A stretch of 64,000 nt of DNA from Neisseria sicca (GCF_003044565.1 NZ_POXG01000005.1:1-64000), one strand, 5' to 3'. Numbered from the stretch's first letter, positions 8,346 through 18,513 are shown. Notes: generated by a model not told the origin, from the sequence alone. Program-made: numbers and translations.

Positions 8346-8882
8346 ATGAAAAAAACCTTACTGACTGTTTTATTGGCTACCGCTTCCGCTATTACTTTCG
8401 CTGACGGTTCATTTACCGGCGCAGGCTTGGAAGTCGGCGCGGGCGTGACCAAAAGTGATGTGCGCAATGCTAAGCTGAATGAAAAAACCAAAGGCGACGT
8501 TGCCGTACGCGGCAGCTACAGCACACAATTCGGACAAAGCAACTGGATTGGCGGCGTTGAAGCCGGCATCAAACCGCTACACCGCAAAATCGCGGGCAAT
8601 GCGAAACAAAAAGTTGATGCCAACGTTTCCTACGTCCAAGGCTACCGCCTGACCGACAATGCGCTGGCTTACGGTAAGGTCGGCTACCACTACGGCCGCT
8701 TCGATAATCTGGGCGCGAAACGCAACAATATGAACGGCCTCGGCTACGGTGTGGGCGCGAAATACGCCGTTACGCCGAATGTCGAAGTCGGTGCCGAATG
8801 GGAGCAAACCCGTTATAAAAAAGACAATTTGAAAGTCCACAACAACAGCTACATGGCTACTGTCGGCTATCGCTTCAAATAA
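8346..8882 (+). CDS. NspA/Opa-like outer-membrane beta-barrel protein
   Basis: This is a 178-residue protein with a clear signal peptide (cleavage after about residue 19, TFA-DG) and alternating hydrophobic/polar strands ending in TVGYRFK, with the terminal aromatic-Lys pattern of small outer-membrane barrels. Motifs such as GYGVGAKYAVTPNVEVGAEWE are typical of the OMP beta-barrel family that includes neisserial NspA (eight strands, similar length). It probably spans the outer membrane with four extracellular loops. Its ligand is unknown. A good ribosome site (GAAGGAAC) precedes the ATG. A terminator and a Correia element follow. Confidence 0.82.
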   Translation: MKKTLLTVLLATASAITFADGSFTGAGLEVGAGVTKSDVRNAKLNEKTKGDVAVRGSYSTQFGQSNWIGGVEAGIKPLHRKIAGNAKQKVDANVSYVQGYRLTDNALAYGKVGYHYGRFDNLGAKRNNMNGLGYGVGAKYAVTPNVEVGAEWEQTRYKKDNLKVHNNSYMATVGYRFK

Positions 8883-8898
8883 TCTTTTTTAAACAGAC

Positions 8899-8942
8899 AA
8901 AGGTCTGTCTGAAACTGGATTTACGGTTTCAGACGACCTTTT
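8899..8942 (+). terminator. DUS terminator with one mutated arm
   Basis: AGGTCTGTCTGAAAC pairs with intact GTTTCAGACGACCTTTTT. One arm differs from the uptake sequence by an inserted base. It lies 17 bases behind the barrel gene. Confidence 0.7.
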
Positions 8943-9049
8943 TATAGTGAATTAACTTTAAACCAGTACGGCGTTGCCTCGCCTTGCCGTACTATCTGTA
9001 CTGTCTGCGGCTTCGTCGCCTTGTCCTGATTTAAATTTAATCCACTATA
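8943..9049. mobile_element. Correia repeat enclosed element (short form)
   Basis: A 107-bp element with inverted ends TATAGTGAATTAA and TTAATCCACTATA and the core CCAGTACGGCGTTGCCTCGCC / GTCCTGATTTAAA. Correia elements are neisserial miniature transposable elements. The short form lacks the roughly 50-bp internal segment with the IHF-type site. It lies between the barrel gene and the rne 3' end. Confidence 0.9.
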
Positions 9050-9089
9050 TCGATTCGGGCATCTTGGCGATGCCCTATTCTTTCAGCTT

Positions 9090-12000
9090 TCAGTCTTTGC
9101 GCGTTTCCACCAAGACCATTTCGGCGGCGGCAACGGGTTCGGCTTCAACCTTCGGCACGTCCGCGCGGCGCAGGCCGGATTCGGGTTCGGGCTGAACCTG
9201 TTCGGCAAAAGCGGCGACGGCTTCGGGATTGGTTTCGACAAACACCAAACCGCCTAAGTCGGGCATCGCGGCAACGGCGGGAGCAGTTTCTTCCGCTTGG
9301 CTTGCTTCCGCTACAGTTTGCGGTTCGGATTCTGCTGCTTGGGCGGCTGCGGCGGCCGCTGCTGCTGCGGCAAGGGCTTCGATGGCGGCGGCGGCTTCGC
9401 GTTCGGCCTTCCAAACGACCAGTTCTTCCTCCATTTCGGCAACGGCTTCTACTTCGCCTTCGGCAGGGACGGCGGTCATCGGTTGGTAGCCGTCTTCGGT
9501 TTCGATGGCGAATACGGAAGTCGAAGTTTCTTCGACGCTGCCGATGGCGGAGTCGATGATGCTGCATTCGTCGTCGGTGCTGTCTTCGATCAAGATGTCG
9601 CTGTCCACATCTTCGCCTTCGATGGAGAACACGAACGCTTCTTCAGCAACGGTAACGGGTTCGGAAACCACGACAACCAAAGGCTCGCCGCTATCCTCGG
9701 GAACGGGGATGGTCACGGCAAACGGCTCTTCTTCGACGGTATTGCCCATAACGTGCGCAGCAGCGAAGAGGACTTTGTCGGCGGTATCATGAATATTCAG
9801 GTACTGCTCGATTTTGGCGGCAGACGGAATATTGCGTTTTTTACCGTTTTGACGGCGGTCGCGCTGATTGTTGCGTTCGCGGCGGTCGCGTTGGTTATTG
9901 CGCTCGCGTTGGCGGCGTTCGTTGCCTTTCGGCGCATCAGCCTCAGCAGTTTGTACGCCCTCTTCCGCCACATTGTCCACTGTTTCGGACAAGGTTTCTT
10001 CCGCGCGGATGTCCGCTTGTTCGCGGTTACGTTCGTTGCGGTTGTTGTTGCGGCGGCGTTTGTTGCCTTGCGCCTGCTCGCCCGAACGGGATTCGTTTTC
10101 AGACGACGTTGCAGCGGCAAGTGCTTGGACCTCGAGGTTTTCGGCTTCCGCTGCGGCGTTGCGCTCGTTTTGGCGGTTGCGGCTGCGGCGGTTGTCTTTG
10201 GCGTTGCGGGTTTCGTTTTCCGCTGCCTGATTGTCCGCTGCTTTGTCTTTGAAGTCCGCCACTTCGCGCACTTCTACCTTGCTGCCGTCGTGCCTGTTGT
10301 TGCGGCGCGGGTTTTGGCGGCGGTTGTTCGGGCGGCGATTGCCGGAATTGCCGTTGCGGTTGTTGCCGCTTGAAGTGCGTTTTTCTGCCACTTCGGCAAC
10401 AGGTGCGGTTTCGGCTGCGGTATTGCCGCCAAAAATGCGTTTGAGCCATGCTTTGAAGCTATCCCACCATGAACCGTTCTTCTGCTCGGCTACAACCGGC
10501 GCAGGCTGGGTATGGCGCACACCTTTGACGGCGGGTTCGGGGCGGGCGGCTTTGGCTCTTTCGCTGCCGAAAGGTTTGGCGGATTCGTCTTCTTCCGGCT
10601 CGGCAACGCGTTTGTAGCTCGGTTCGCCGTCTTCTTCTACGTCGTCGATGCGGATGCGGTTGATTTCGTAGTGCGGATTTTCCAGATGGATATTCGGAAT
10701 TAGGACGACGTTGACGTCCAAACGCTCTTCCATCGCAAACAGCTCGGCGCGTTTTTCGTTCAACAGGAAGGTGGCGACATCGACGGGTACTTGTGCATGT
10801 ACTTCGCCGGTGTTGTCTTTCATCGCTTCTTCTTGAATGATGCGCAAAACGTGCAGGGCGGTCGATTCGATGCCGCGGATCACGCCGGTACCGGCGCAGC
10901 GCGGACAAGCAACGTGGCTGCTTTCGCCCAAAGCGGGTTTCAGGCGTTGGCGGCTCAATTCCAAGAGGCCGAAGCGGGAGAGTTTGCCCATTTGGACGCG
11001 GGCGCGGTCTTTTTTGAGTGCGTCGCGCAGGACGTTTTCAACATCGCGCTGATGCTTGGGGTTTTCCATGTCGATGAAGTCGATGACGACCAAACCGCCC
11101 AAGTCGCGCAGGCGCATTTGGCGGGCGACTTCTTCAGCGGCTTCCATATTGGTTTTGAACGCGGTGTCTTCGATGTCCGAGCCGCGGGTGGCGCGGGCGG
11201 AGTTGACGTCGATGGAAACCAGGGCTTCGGTGTGGTCGATCACAATCGCCCCGCCTGAAGGCAGGCTGACGCTGCGGGCGAACGCGCTTTCGATTTGGTG
11301 TTCGATTTGGAAGCGGGAGAACAGCGGCGTGTGGTCTTGATAGAGTTTCAGACGACCCACGTTGCTCGGCATGACGTAGCTCATAAACTCGGCAACTTGG
11401 TCGTGAACCTCTTGATTGTCCACCAAAATTTCGCCGATGTCGGGACGGAAATAGTCGCGGATGGCGCGGATGAGCAGCGAGCTTTCCATGAAGAGGAGGT
11501 AAGGGTCGTGGTGTGCCTTGCCGGCTTCTTCAATCGCCTGCCAGAGTTGTTTGAGGTAGTTCAAATCCCATTCCAACTCTTCTGCGCTGCGGCCGATACC
11601 TGCGGTGCGGGCGATGATGCTCATGCCGTTCGGAATGTCGAGTTCCGCCATAGCGGCTTTGAGTTCTTGGCGCTCTTCGCCTTCGATACGGCGGGATACG
11701 CCGCCGCCGCGCGGGTTGTTCGGCATCAATACCAAATAGCGTCCGGCTAGGCTGATGAAGGTGGTCAGCGCAGCACCTTTGTTGCCGCGTTCGTCTTTTT
11801 CGACTTGGACGATGACTTCCATGCCTTCTTTGAGCACGTCTTGAATACGCGCCCTGCCGCCTTCGTAATCGCGGAAATACGAACGCGATACTTCCTTAAA
11901 CGGCAAAAAGCCGTGGCGGTCGGTTCCGTAATCCACGAAACACGCTTCCAGCGACGGCTCGATACGGGTGATGATACCCTTATAAATATTACCTTTGCGC

Positions 12001-12107
12001 TGCTCTTTACCCAGCGTTTCGATGTCCAAATCCAAAAGGTTTTGCCCATCGACAATGGCAACGCGCAGCTCTTCGGCTTGCGTTGCATTGAACAACATTC
12101 TTTTCAT
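9090..12107 (-). CDS. rne: Ribonuclease E
   Basis: RNase E is the main endonuclease for mRNA decay and for rRNA/tRNA processing and the scaffold of the RNA degradosome. The 1005-residue product has the S1/5'-sensor domain (from about residue 35, [23 protein letters not shown]), the catalytic DNase-I-like domain with [11 protein letters not shown] and [14 protein letters not shown] holding the two metal-binding aspartates, and the zinc link CPRCAGTG (about residue 405). The long C-terminal half is disordered, Arg/Asn-rich then acidic and Ala-rich, the typical degradosome-scaffold region. The start at 12107 has GAGGTAATCATT in front and gives [10 protein letters not shown]. It is divergent from rluC with a 565-bp gap, the arrangement also found in enterobacteria. 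Confidence 0.97.
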   Translation of the reverse strand: MKRMLFNATQAEELRVAIVDGQNLLDLDIETLGKEQRKGNIYKGIITRIEPSLEACFVDYGTDRHGFLPFKEVSRSYFRDYEGGRARIQDVLKEGMEVIVQVEKDERGNKGAALTTFISLAGRYLVLMPNNPRGGGVSRRIEGEERQELKAAMAELDIPNGMSIIARTAGIGRSAEELEWDLNYLKQLWQAIEEAGKAHHDPYLLFMESSLLIRAIRDYFRPDIGEILVDNQEVHDQVAEFMSYVMPSNVGRLKLYQDHTPLFSRFQIEHQIESAFARSVSLPSGGAIVIDHTEALVSIDVNSARATRGSDIEDTAFKTNMEAAEEVARQMRLRDLGGLVVIDFIDMENPKHQRDVENVLRDALKKDRARVQMGKLSRFGLLELSRQRLKPALGESSHVACPRCAGTGVIRGIESTALHVLRIIQEEAMKDNTGEVHAQVPVDVATFLLNEKRAELFAMEERLDVNVVLIPNIHLENPHYEINRIRIDDVEEDGEPSYKRVAEPEEDESAKPFGSERAKAARPEPAVKGVRHTQPAPVVAEQKNGSWWDSFKAWLKRIFGGNTAAETAPVAEVAEKRTSSGNNRNGNSGNRRPNNRRQNPRRNNRHDGSKVEVREVADFKDKAADNQAAENETRNAKDNRRSRNRQNERNAAAEAENLEVQALAAATSSENESRSGEQAQGNKRRRNNNRNERNREQADIRAEETLSETVDNVAEEGVQTAEADAPKGNERRQRERNNQRDRRERNNQRDRRQNGKKRNIPSAAKIEQYLNIHDTADKVLFAAAHVMGNTVEEEPFAVTIPVPEDSGEPLVVVVSEPVTVAEEAFVFSIEGEDVDSDILIEDSTDDECSIIDSAIGSVEETSTSVFAIETEDGYQPMTAVPAEGEVEAVAEMEEELVVWKAEREAAAAIEALAAAAAAAAAAQAAESEPQTVAEASQAEETAPAVAAMPDLGGLVFVETNPEAVAAFAEQVQPEPESGLRRADVPKVEAEPVAAAEMVLVETRKD

Positions 12108-12672
12108 AATGATTACCTCGCACAAGCGGGCAGCCTTTTCAGACGACCTGCCTGCTCTGTCAGACACTCTGCGAGGCGGGCGGGATTAGGCATAGCCCGC
12201 GCCCCTTTTCGGCGCGGGATGCAGAAACCCGGATGAGCAATCAGTTTTTGAGTTGAAGTCCGCAAGGTTGCACGCCGCCCAAAACAATGCGGCCGTGTGC
12301 GGAAGGATACGGATAAAGAAGGCAATAAAGAACAATGCGGCGGAACACTCCGTCCGCCGCCGAAGTCCGGACGGTACAAGCCCGGCTTAGAAAACAGGTA
12401 GCCGACATCTTCTTATTATCGTTATGCCGGAAGTTTCGAACGGTGCGGCGCGGCAGGTTTGTCAAACACCCGCCCCTCGTCTTATGCCCGGTCAAATCGG
12501 CAAAATCAAATCAAACTTAATTACGCTCCTGCGTTTACGGGCTTTGGCATAAACGCAGGGAAAATGCTTTGCAGAGTGCGTTTTTAATATAAAATCTCGT
12601 TTTAACAATACCATCCGTCCCATACGGCCTGTTTGTACAGGTTTCTGCCGAAACGGATGTTCGGGATTATAG
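12108..12672. promoter_or_regulatory. Long rne-rluC divergent intergenic region
   Basis: 565 bases separate the two divergent starts and hold no credible gene. In E. coli the long rne leader folds into hairpins that RNase E itself cleaves to autoregulate, and this space could play the same part. One DUS lies at about 12138-12149, near the rne start. I cannot assign the promoters with confidence. Confidence 0.4.
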
Positions 12673-13671
12673 ATGAAAACGCACGCAATAAGCAAAGATT
12701 CAGTCAGCCTGATTACCGTCGCCGAACACGAAGCCGGCCAACGCCTTGACAACTATCTGATAAAAATCCTCAAAGGCGTACCCAAAAGCCATATCCACCG
12801 CATTATCCGCGCCGGCGAAGTGCGCCTGAACAAAAAACGCTGCAAGCCCGACAGCCGCATCCAAACAGGCGACCTGCTCCGCATCCCGCCCGTGCGCACC
12901 GCCGAAAAACAAAGGTCGTCTGAAAACCGCGCCCAAGCCGTACCCGCGCGCGAATTTACCATCATCTACGAAGACGACGCGCTGCTCGTCATCGACAAAC
13001 CAGCAGGCACCGCCGTCCACGGCGGCAGCGGCGTGAGCTTCGGCGTCATCGAACAAATCCGCCGCGCCCGCCCCGAAGCCCGCTATCTCGAACTCGTCCA
13101 CCGCCTCGACAAAGACACCAGCGGTCTCTTGATGATCGCCAAAAAACGCAGCGCGCTCGTCAAACTGCACGAAGCCATCCGCAACGACCACCCCAAAAAA
13201 ATCTACCTCGCACTGGGCGTAGGCAAACTGCCAAACGACAGCTTCCACGTCAAACTGCCCCTGTTCAAATACACCGGCGCGCAAGGCGAAAAAATGGTGC
13301 GCGTCAGCGAAGACGGACAATCCGCGCACACCATCTTCCGCGTGCTCAACCACTTTTCAGACGACCTCCTGCACCAAGTCGGCCTCTCGCAGCTCACTCT
13401 CGTGCAAGCCACCCTGAAAACCGGCCGCACCCACCAAATCCGCGTCCACCTCCAATCGCAGCAATGCCCCATCGCTGGCGACGAACGCTACGGCGACTAC
13501 CAAGCCAACAAACGCCTCCAGAAACTCGGTTTGAAACGAATGTTCCTGCACGCCGCCGAGCTGCACCTCGACCACCCGCTGACAGGCGAAAAACTCATCT
13601 TAAAAGCCCCGCTGCCGCAAGACTTGGCACAATTTGTCCTGATGCTGGAAAACGCAGGGAAGGTCGTCTGA
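12673..13671 (+). CDS. rluC: 23S rRNA pseudouridine synthase RluC
   Basis: RluC converts uridines in domain II and V of 23S rRNA (positions 955, 2504 and 2580 in E. coli) to pseudouridine. The 332-residue protein has an N-terminal S4 RNA-binding domain (about residues 17-75) and the catalytic domain with VHRLDKDTSGLLMIAK, whose Asp is the nucleophile, and GRTHQIRVHL. Two uptake sequences are read in frame: CAA AGG TCG TCT GAA AAC (QRSSEN, between the two domains) and TTT TCA GAC GAC CTC (FSDDL, in the catalytic domain). The C-terminal GKVV-stop is a third DUS at 13661-13672, whose TGA serves as the stop codon. It is divergent from rne. Confidence 0.95.
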   Translation: MKTHAISKDSVSLITVAEHEAGQRLDNYLIKILKGVPKSHIHRIIRAGEVRLNKKRCKPDSRIQTGDLLRIPPVRTAEKQRSSENRAQAVPAREFTIIYEDDALLVIDKPAGTAVHGGSGVSFGVIEQIRRARPEARYLELVHRLDKDTSGLLMIAKKRSALVKLHEAIRNDHPKKIYLALGVGKLPNDSFHVKLPLFKYTGAQGEKMVRVSEDGQSAHTIFRVLNHFSDDLLHQVGLSQLTLVQATLKTGRTHQIRVHLQSQQCPIAGDERYGDYQANKRLQKLGLKRMFLHAAELHLDHPLTGEKLILKAPLPQDLAQFVLMLENAGKVV

Positions 13672-13681
13672 AAGATAAATC

Positions 13682-14029
13682 ATGCCCTCAAATCACAACA
13701 TCCTACCTGCCGAAGAATTTGTCCAACGCTGGCTGAATTTCAAAAAAAGTTATCTGTCAGAATTGAAAAACCACCGTTCCGTTTCCGCGACGGCGCAAAA
13801 GATAAACATGCTGGAATTAACAGACAAGCAACGTCGTCTGTTTGACTCCGCATTGGAATCGGCATTGGACGACGTAATGTATTCCTTATTGCTCGGCTTG
13901 GATGGCGAAGCGGAAATCGGCGGGATACAGGAATCCTTTACCATCCTGAATGAAAACGGTGAAACGGTTTCCCCGTGTGGTGAATTGTCCGATGCAGCCT
14001 ACATGCTGATCCGCCAAACGGAAAACTGA
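13682..14029 (+). CDS. Hypothetical 115-residue soluble protein
   Basis: This is a small acidic, mostly helical protein without signal peptide or membrane segments. The start lies 10 bases after the rluC stop, so it is probably co-transcribed. The motif LTDKQRRLFDSALESALDDVMYSLLLGLDGEAEIGG is the best-defined part, followed by a short beta-like tail (SFTILNENGETV). The size and composition recall small immunity-type proteins, but there is no toxin beside it. No function is assigned. Confidence 0.7.
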   Translation: MPSNHNILPAEEFVQRWLNFKKSYLSELKNHRSVSATAQKINMLELTDKQRRLFDSALESALDDVMYSLLLGLDGEAEIGGIQESFTILNENGETVSPCGELSDAAYMLIRQTEN

Positions 14030-14147
14030 TTGCTCAGGTCGTCTGAAAAATTTTCTATATTTTCGGTCAACGTAGCCCACGTTACAGCTCGCTCGGAAAA
14101 TGAAATACCAACCGTTCCCGAAAACACCCAAAGGTCGTCTGAAACCC

Positions 14148-14239
14148 GTAGCGTGGGCTTTGCCCACGACATGACTGAAAAAACAACGAACGGATTCGGA
14201 TTGTCAGACAACAAGTTTCGCGGGCAAAGCCCACGCTAC
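14148..14239. repeat. Nested palindromic repeat (GTGGGCTTTGCCCAC family)
   Basis: Two copies of the palindrome GTGGGCTTTGCCCAC, each extended by GTAGC, face each other about 50 bases apart. The same arrangement occurs at 31062-31147, so it is a dispersed intergenic repeat. The region 14030-14339 also holds single uptake sequences near 14036, 14131 and 14285, and no gene. Confidence 0.75.
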
Positions 14240-14339
14240 AACTCCACCGCCCTGAGAACCTAATCCCTTAATAACCCACGCCTTTCAGACGACCTTTTTT
14301 TCCGCTACCATAACGCCCGACACAACACGGACAAACACC

Positions 14340-14963
14340 ATGACCCCGACACAGCAACTCCAATCAGGCATACAGGCATTAGGTTTGGATCTATCCGCAG
14401 AACAGCAAACCCTGCTGCTCGCCTATACCAGCCTGCTCAAAAAGTGGAACAAGACCTACAACCTCACCGCCTTGCGCGACGAAGCGCAAATGGTCAGCCA
14501 CCACCTGCTCGACAGCCTGACCCTGCTCCCCTACCTCCAAGGCGCGCACACCATGCTGGATGTCGGTTCCGGCGGCGGACAGCCCGGCATTCCCACCGCC
14601 ATCTGCCGTCCCGACCTCAACATCACCCTCTTGGACGCCAACACCAAAAAAACCGCCTTCCTGCAACAAGCCGTCATCGAACTCGGACTCGCCAACGTCC
14701 GCGTCGTCAACGGTCGTGTCGAAGCCGTTCAAGACTTCCAAGCCGACATCATCACCAGCCGAGCCTTCGCCGAACTCGCCGACTTCGTCAACTGGACGGC
14801 ACACCTGCTGAAAGACGGTGGCCGCTGGGTCGCCATGAAAGGCGTGTACCCCGAAGAAGAAATCGCCAAACTCCCCGACACAGTCGCCGTCGAACGCGTC
14901 GAAGCCCTCCACGTCCCCGGCTTGGATGCAGAACGGCATATGGTGGTTTTGAAGAAGGTTTGA
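14340..14963 (+). CDS. rsmG: 16S rRNA (guanine-527-N7)-methyltransferase
   Basis: RsmG (GidB) methylates G527 of 16S rRNA using S-adenosylmethionine; its loss gives low-level streptomycin resistance. The 207-residue protein has the family start [14 protein letters not shown], the SAM motif [17 protein letters not shown] (about residue 70; most homologues have LPGIP where this reads QPGIP), [12 protein letters not shown] and ITSRAFA. It is not beside mnmG (gidA) here, unlike in many bacteria. A DUS terminator follows. Confidence 0.95.
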   Translation: MTPTQQLQSGIQALGLDLSAEQQTLLLAYTSLLKKWNKTYNLTALRDEAQMVSHHLLDSLTLLPYLQGAHTMLDVGSGGGQPGIPTAICRPDLNITLLDANTKKTAFLQQAVIELGLANVRVVNGRVEAVQDFQADIITSRAFAELADFVNWTAHLLKDGGRWVAMKGVYPEEEIAKLPDTVAVERVEALHVPGLDAERHMVVLKKV

Positions 14964-14971
14964 ACATGACA

Positions 14972-15013
14972 AAAGGTCGTCTGAAAACCCGAAACAGGCA
15001 TTTCAGACGACCT
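14972..15013 (+). terminator. DUS terminator after rsmG
   Basis: Intact facing uptake sequences with a short loop lie about 9 bases behind the rsmG stop. Confidence 0.75.
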
Positions 15014-15151
15014 CGTTATTCCTAAATCTGCTCGCTGAAAAGCCGATATCATTAACACCTTACCAATTCAAGCAACAAAGCAGCAGCAATAAAACCAGCC
15101 CGACAACACATTGCCATCCGCATCAGTTGAGTATATGATAACGAACACCGT

Positions 15152-15227
15152 GCCGGTGTAGCTCAGTCGGTAGAGCAGCGCATTCGTAACGCGAAGGTCG
15201 GGGGTTCGATTCCCTTCTCCGGCACCA
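15152..15227 (+). tRNA. tRNA-Thr (anticodon CGT)
   Basis: A 76-base cloverleaf with encoded CCA. It has the D-loop AGCTCAGTCGGTAGAGC, an anticodon loop with CGT at 15185-15187 in CATTCGTAACG, and T-arm GGGTTCGATTCCC. The acceptor stem GCCGGTG pairs with CTCCGGC with one mismatch at the sixth pair. It reads ACG codons. An uptake-sequence terminator lies 13 bases downstream. Confidence 0.96.
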
Positions 15228-15239
15228 GATTGGATAAAG

Positions 15240-15285
15240 AAAGGTCGTCTGAAAACTTGGTTTTTGTGTTTTCAGACGACCTTTT
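15240..15285 (+). terminator. DUS terminator after tRNA-Thr
   Basis: Facing DUS arms with loop and a T-run (CCTTTTTC) lie directly behind the tRNA. Confidence 0.8.
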
Positions 15286-15331
15286 TCATAGAGAGCAGAT
15301 GCAAATAGGGTTTGCTGACGTATTCAGCAGA

Positions 15332-15488
15332 TATAGTGGATTAAATTTAAATCAGGACAAGGCGACGAAGCCGCAGACAGTACAGATAGTACGGAACCGA
15401 TTCACTTGGTGCTTCAGCACCTTAGAGAATCGTTCTCTTTGAGCTAAGGCGAGGCAACGCCGTACTGGTTTAAAGTTAATCCACTATA
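15332..15488. mobile_element. Correia repeat enclosed element (long form)
   Basis: A 157-bp element with ends TATAGTGGATTAA / TTAATCCACTATA. It contains the extra internal block around CGATTCACTTGGTGCTTCAGC and GAGAATCGTTCTC that is typical of the long form and of its IHF-type site. It lies between the tRNA and a secreted-protein gene. Confidence 0.92.
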
Positions 15489-15594
15489 AAAGTACAATGC
15501 TGCTCTTCTCAGTTTATCGCTTCATGGCGTTGTTTCCCGCGCGAAGCAAGGTCGTTTTACACTATTTCAGTTTGATTTTTAAAGGTCAGCCAAA

Positions 15595-16020
15595 ATGAAA
15601 AGAATACTTTTCACTATCCTGTTTTTGTCTACAACTGCCTATGCCAGCCACACTTATTCATCAGACAATTTGACTTGCACATACCAAGATTTGACCGCCC
15701 CCAACAGCCGGCCGCAAACAACGGCTTGCAGCAGCCTGGCTTGGGAAAGCGCACAAGTCTACGATGAAAAACGCGGCGGCTATATCGCGGGGAACGGGGA
15801 AGAGTACAAATTGAAAAATGGAAAAACGATTGTTTTTTCGTATGAAGCCTTTATGAAAACGAAAGAATCCAATCCGACAGGCGGCAAATGGACTCATTCG
15901 ACCAAACTGATGAATAACAAGACTTACACCACCACCGAGCGTACATTCAAAGGCAAAAGCTGGACGTGTTACCGATCGACAAAAGAAGAATTATGCGTAG
16001 ATTCCCCAAGTCTTTATTAA
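15595..16020 (+). CDS. Hypothetical secreted protein with four cysteines
   Basis: This is a 141-residue protein with a signal peptide (MKRILFTILFLSTTAYA, cleavage before SH). The mature part has four cysteines in two spaced pairs that could form disulfides in the periplasm, and a beta-rich, Thr/Lys-rich composition. No known domain is recognised. The start follows AAAGGTCAGCC. Its base composition is poorer in GC than the neighbouring core genes. It stands alone, with a DUS terminator about 65 bases downstream. Confidence 0.8.
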   Translation: MKRILFTILFLSTTAYASHTYSSDNLTCTYQDLTAPNSRPQTTACSSLAWESAQVYDEKRGGYIAGNGEEYKLKNGKTIVFSYEAFMKTKESNPTGGKWTHSTKLMNNKTYTTTERTFKGKSWTCYRSTKEELCVDSPSLY

Positions 16021-16086
16021 ACGCTGTCTTATCGGCTGTTAATTAAATCTCTTCTGCGTTTGGCTTTGCGTAATGTATCGATATGA

Positions 16087-16130
16087 AAAAAGGTCGTCTG
16101 AAACCGAAAATTAAGTTTCAGACGACCTTT
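16087..16130 (+). terminator. DUS terminator
   Basis: Intact facing uptake sequences with T-run, behind the secreted protein gene. Confidence 0.75.
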
Positions 16131-16261
16131 CGACTTATAGCGTCCTTGTTTGTGAAAGTCTGAATTCATTTTAAAATCAGTAAATTATATTCAGATTAAA
16201 TATTATTCCAGATTAGTCTGTTCTTTTGTTGCAAAATATAAACATGATTTAATCCAATATC

Positions 16262-16310
16262 GAGAATTGTTATTATTTTCTATATTTTGTATGCAACTTT
16301 TCCCTATAAT
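16262..16310 (+). promoter_or_regulatory. Candidate promoter and Fur-box-like site for the TonB-dependent receptor
   Basis: A consensus -10 TATAAT lies at 16305-16310, 29 bases before the receptor start. Just upstream, GAGAATTGTTATTATTTTC (16262-16280) resembles the iron repressor site GATAATGATAATCATTATC. The match is partial, so iron control is an inference supported mainly by the gene type. Confidence 0.45.
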
Positions 16311-16339
16311 GCGGCATCTGTTTATCTGACGAGTTGAAA

Positions 16340-18451
16340 ATGCAACATTACACCCGCCTCTCCTTGATTGCCGCACTGATTTCCGCCGCCTTCCCGCTCC
16401 ATGCCGCCGATAACGACGATACCGGCGAACGCTATACCGCCACGCTGCCCACCGTTACCGTGGTCGGACAGTCTGACACCAGCGTACTCAAAGGCTACAT
16501 TAACTACGACGAAGCCGCCGTTACCCGCAACGGCCAGTTCATCAAAGAAACGCCGCAAACCGTCGATACGCTCAATATCCAGAAAAACAAAAATTACGGC
16601 ACTAACGATTTGAGTTCCATCCTCGAAGGCAACGCCGGCATCGACGCTGCCTACGATATGCGCGGCGAAAGCATTTTCCTGCGCGGTTTTCAAGCCGACG
16701 CATCCGATATTTACCGCGACGGCGTACGCGAAAGCGGCCAGGTGCGCCGCAGCACTGCCAACATCGAGCGCGTGGAAATCCTGAAAGGCCCGTCTTCCGT
16801 GCTTTACGGCCGCACCAACGGCGGCGGTGTCATCAACATGGTCAGCAAATACGCCAACTTCAAACAAAGCCGCAACATCGGTGCGGTTTACGGCTCGTGG
16901 GCAAACCGCAGCCTGAATATGGACATCAACGAAGTGCTGAACAAAAACGTCGCCATCCGCCTCACCGGCGAAGTCGGGCGCGCCAATTCGTTCCGCAGCG
17001 GCATAGACAGCAAAAACGTCATGATTTCGCCCAGCATTACCGTCAAACTCGACAACGGCTTGAAATGGACGGGACAATACACCTACGACAATGTGGAGCG
17101 CACGCCCGACCGCAGCCCGACCAAGTCCGTGTACGACCGCTTCGGACTGCCTTACCGCATGGGTTTTGCCCACCCGAACGATTTTGTGAAAGACAAGCTG
17201 CAAGTTTGGCGTTCCGACCTTGAATACGCCTTCAACGACAAATGGCACGCCCAATGGCAGCTTGCCCACCGCACGGCGGCGCAGGATTTCGACCATTTTT
17301 ATGCAGGCAGCGAAAACGGCGGCCGAATCAAACGCAACTACGCCTGGCAGCAGACCGACAACAAAACCCTGTCGTCCAACTTCACGCTCAACGGCGACTA
17401 CAACATCGGCCGTTTTGAAAACCACCTGACCGTAGGCATGGATTACAGCCGCGAACACCGCAACCCGACATTGGGTTTCAGCCGTGCCTTTTCCGTCTCC
17501 ATCAACCCCTACGACCGCGCAAGCTGGCCGGCTTCGGGCAGGCTGCAACCCGTCCTCACCCAAAACCGCCACAAAGCTGACTCCTACGGCATCTTTGTGC
17601 AAAACATCTTCTCCGCCACGCCCGATTTGAAATTCGTCCTCGGAGGCCGTTACGATAAATACACCTTTAATTCCGAAAACAAACTCACCGGCAGCAGCCG
17701 CCAATACAGCGGCCATTCGTTCAGCCCCAACATCGGCGCAGTGTGGAACGTAACGCCCGCCCACACGCTCTACGCCTCGTATAATAAAGGCTTCGCACCT
17801 TATGGCGGACGCGGCGGCTATTTGAGTATCGACACTTCGTCTGCCGCCGTGTTCAACGCCGACCCCGAGTACACCCGCCAATACGAAACCGGCGTCAAAA
17901 GCAGTTGGCTGGACGACCGCCTCAGCACCACATTGTCCGCCTACCAAATCGAACGCTTCAATATCCGCTACCGCCCCGACGCGCAAAATGATCCCTACAC
18001 TTGGGCAGTCGGCGGCAAACACCGTTCGCACGGCGTGGAGTTGTCCGCCATCGGACAAATCATCCCCAAAAAACTCTACCTGCGCGGATCGTTGGGCGTA
18101 ATGCAGGCGAAAGTGGTTGAAGACAAGGAAAATCCAAACCGCGTGGGCATCCATTTGGAAAACACCAGCAACGTTACCGGCAACCTGTTTTTCCGTTACA
18201 CGCCGACTGAAAACCTCTACGGCGAAATCGGCGTAACCGGTACGGGCAAACGCTACGGCTACAATTCGAGCCAAAAAGCAACCACCACGCTTCCCGGCTT
18301 CGTCCGCACCGATGCCATGCTCGGCTGGAACCGCAAAAATCTGAACCTCACTTTCGCCGTCGGCAATCTGTTCAATCAAAAATACTGGCGTTCCGACGCC
18401 ATGCCCGGCGCGCCGCGCACTTATACGGCGCGGGTGAATTACAGTTTCTAA
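16340..18451 (+). CDS. TonB-dependent siderophore receptor
   Basis: This is a 703-residue outer-membrane receptor that would import a ferric siderophore using TonB energy. It has a signal peptide (cleavage after HAA), a TonB-box-like TLPTVTVVGQ, a plug domain with LRGFQADASDIYRDGVRESG and VEILKGPSSVLYGRTNGGGVINMVSK (typical of the FhuA/FhuE/FcuA-type siderophore branch), a 22-strand barrel, and a final Phe (RVNYSF). The start is taken at the ATG at 16340 with GAG six bases upstream; a TTG two codons earlier is less likely. The substrate cannot be told from sequence; a hydroxamate siderophore is plausible. No periplasmic binding protein or ABC transporter lies beside it. Confidence 0.9.
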   Translation: MQHYTRLSLIAALISAAFPLHAADNDDTGERYTATLPTVTVVGQSDTSVLKGYINYDEAAVTRNGQFIKETPQTVDTLNIQKNKNYGTNDLSSILEGNAGIDAAYDMRGESIFLRGFQADASDIYRDGVRESGQVRRSTANIERVEILKGPSSVLYGRTNGGGVINMVSKYANFKQSRNIGAVYGSWANRSLNMDINEVLNKNVAIRLTGEVGRANSFRSGIDSKNVMISPSITVKLDNGLKWTGQYTYDNVERTPDRSPTKSVYDRFGLPYRMGFAHPNDFVKDKLQVWRSDLEYAFNDKWHAQWQLAHRTAAQDFDHFYAGSENGGRIKRNYAWQQTDNKTLSSNFTLNGDYNIGRFENHLTVGMDYSREHRNPTLGFSRAFSVSINPYDRASWPASGRLQPVLTQNRHKADSYGIFVQNIFSATPDLKFVLGGRYDKYTFNSENKLTGSSRQYSGHSFSPNIGAVWNVTPAHTLYASYNKGFAPYGGRGGYLSIDTSSAAVFNADPEYTRQYETGVKSSWLDDRLSTTLSAYQIERFNIRYRPDAQNDPYTWAVGGKHRSHGVELSAIGQIIPKKLYLRGSLGVMQAKVVEDKENPNRVGIHLENTSNVTGNLFFRYTPTENLYGEIGVTGTGKRYGYNSSQKATTTLPGFVRTDAMLGWNRKNLNLTFAVGNLFNQKYWRSDAMPGAPRTYTARVNYSF

Positions 18452-18471
18452 TCCCGGTCAGAAAACAGAAC

Positions 18472-18513
18472 AAAGGTCGTCTGAAACCTGATTTTGGGTT
18501 TCAGACGACCTTT
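18472..18513. terminator. Bidirectional DUS terminator
   Basis: Intact facing uptake sequences lie between the convergent receptor gene and the 18555-19931 gene, usable from both sides. Confidence 0.8.

Noticed and set aside
9297..10373. A long plus-strand open frame of 358 codons opposite rne
   Set aside because: It mirrors the low-complexity C-terminal part of RNase E, has odd composition (runs of F, V, A, R), and no start signal. High GC in third positions of the true gene keeps the opposite frame open.
16322..18379. A 685-codon minus-strand frame opposite the TonB-dependent receptor
   Set aside because: The receptor on the plus strand has signal peptide, plug and barrel motifs; the opposite frame has none and is a shadow.
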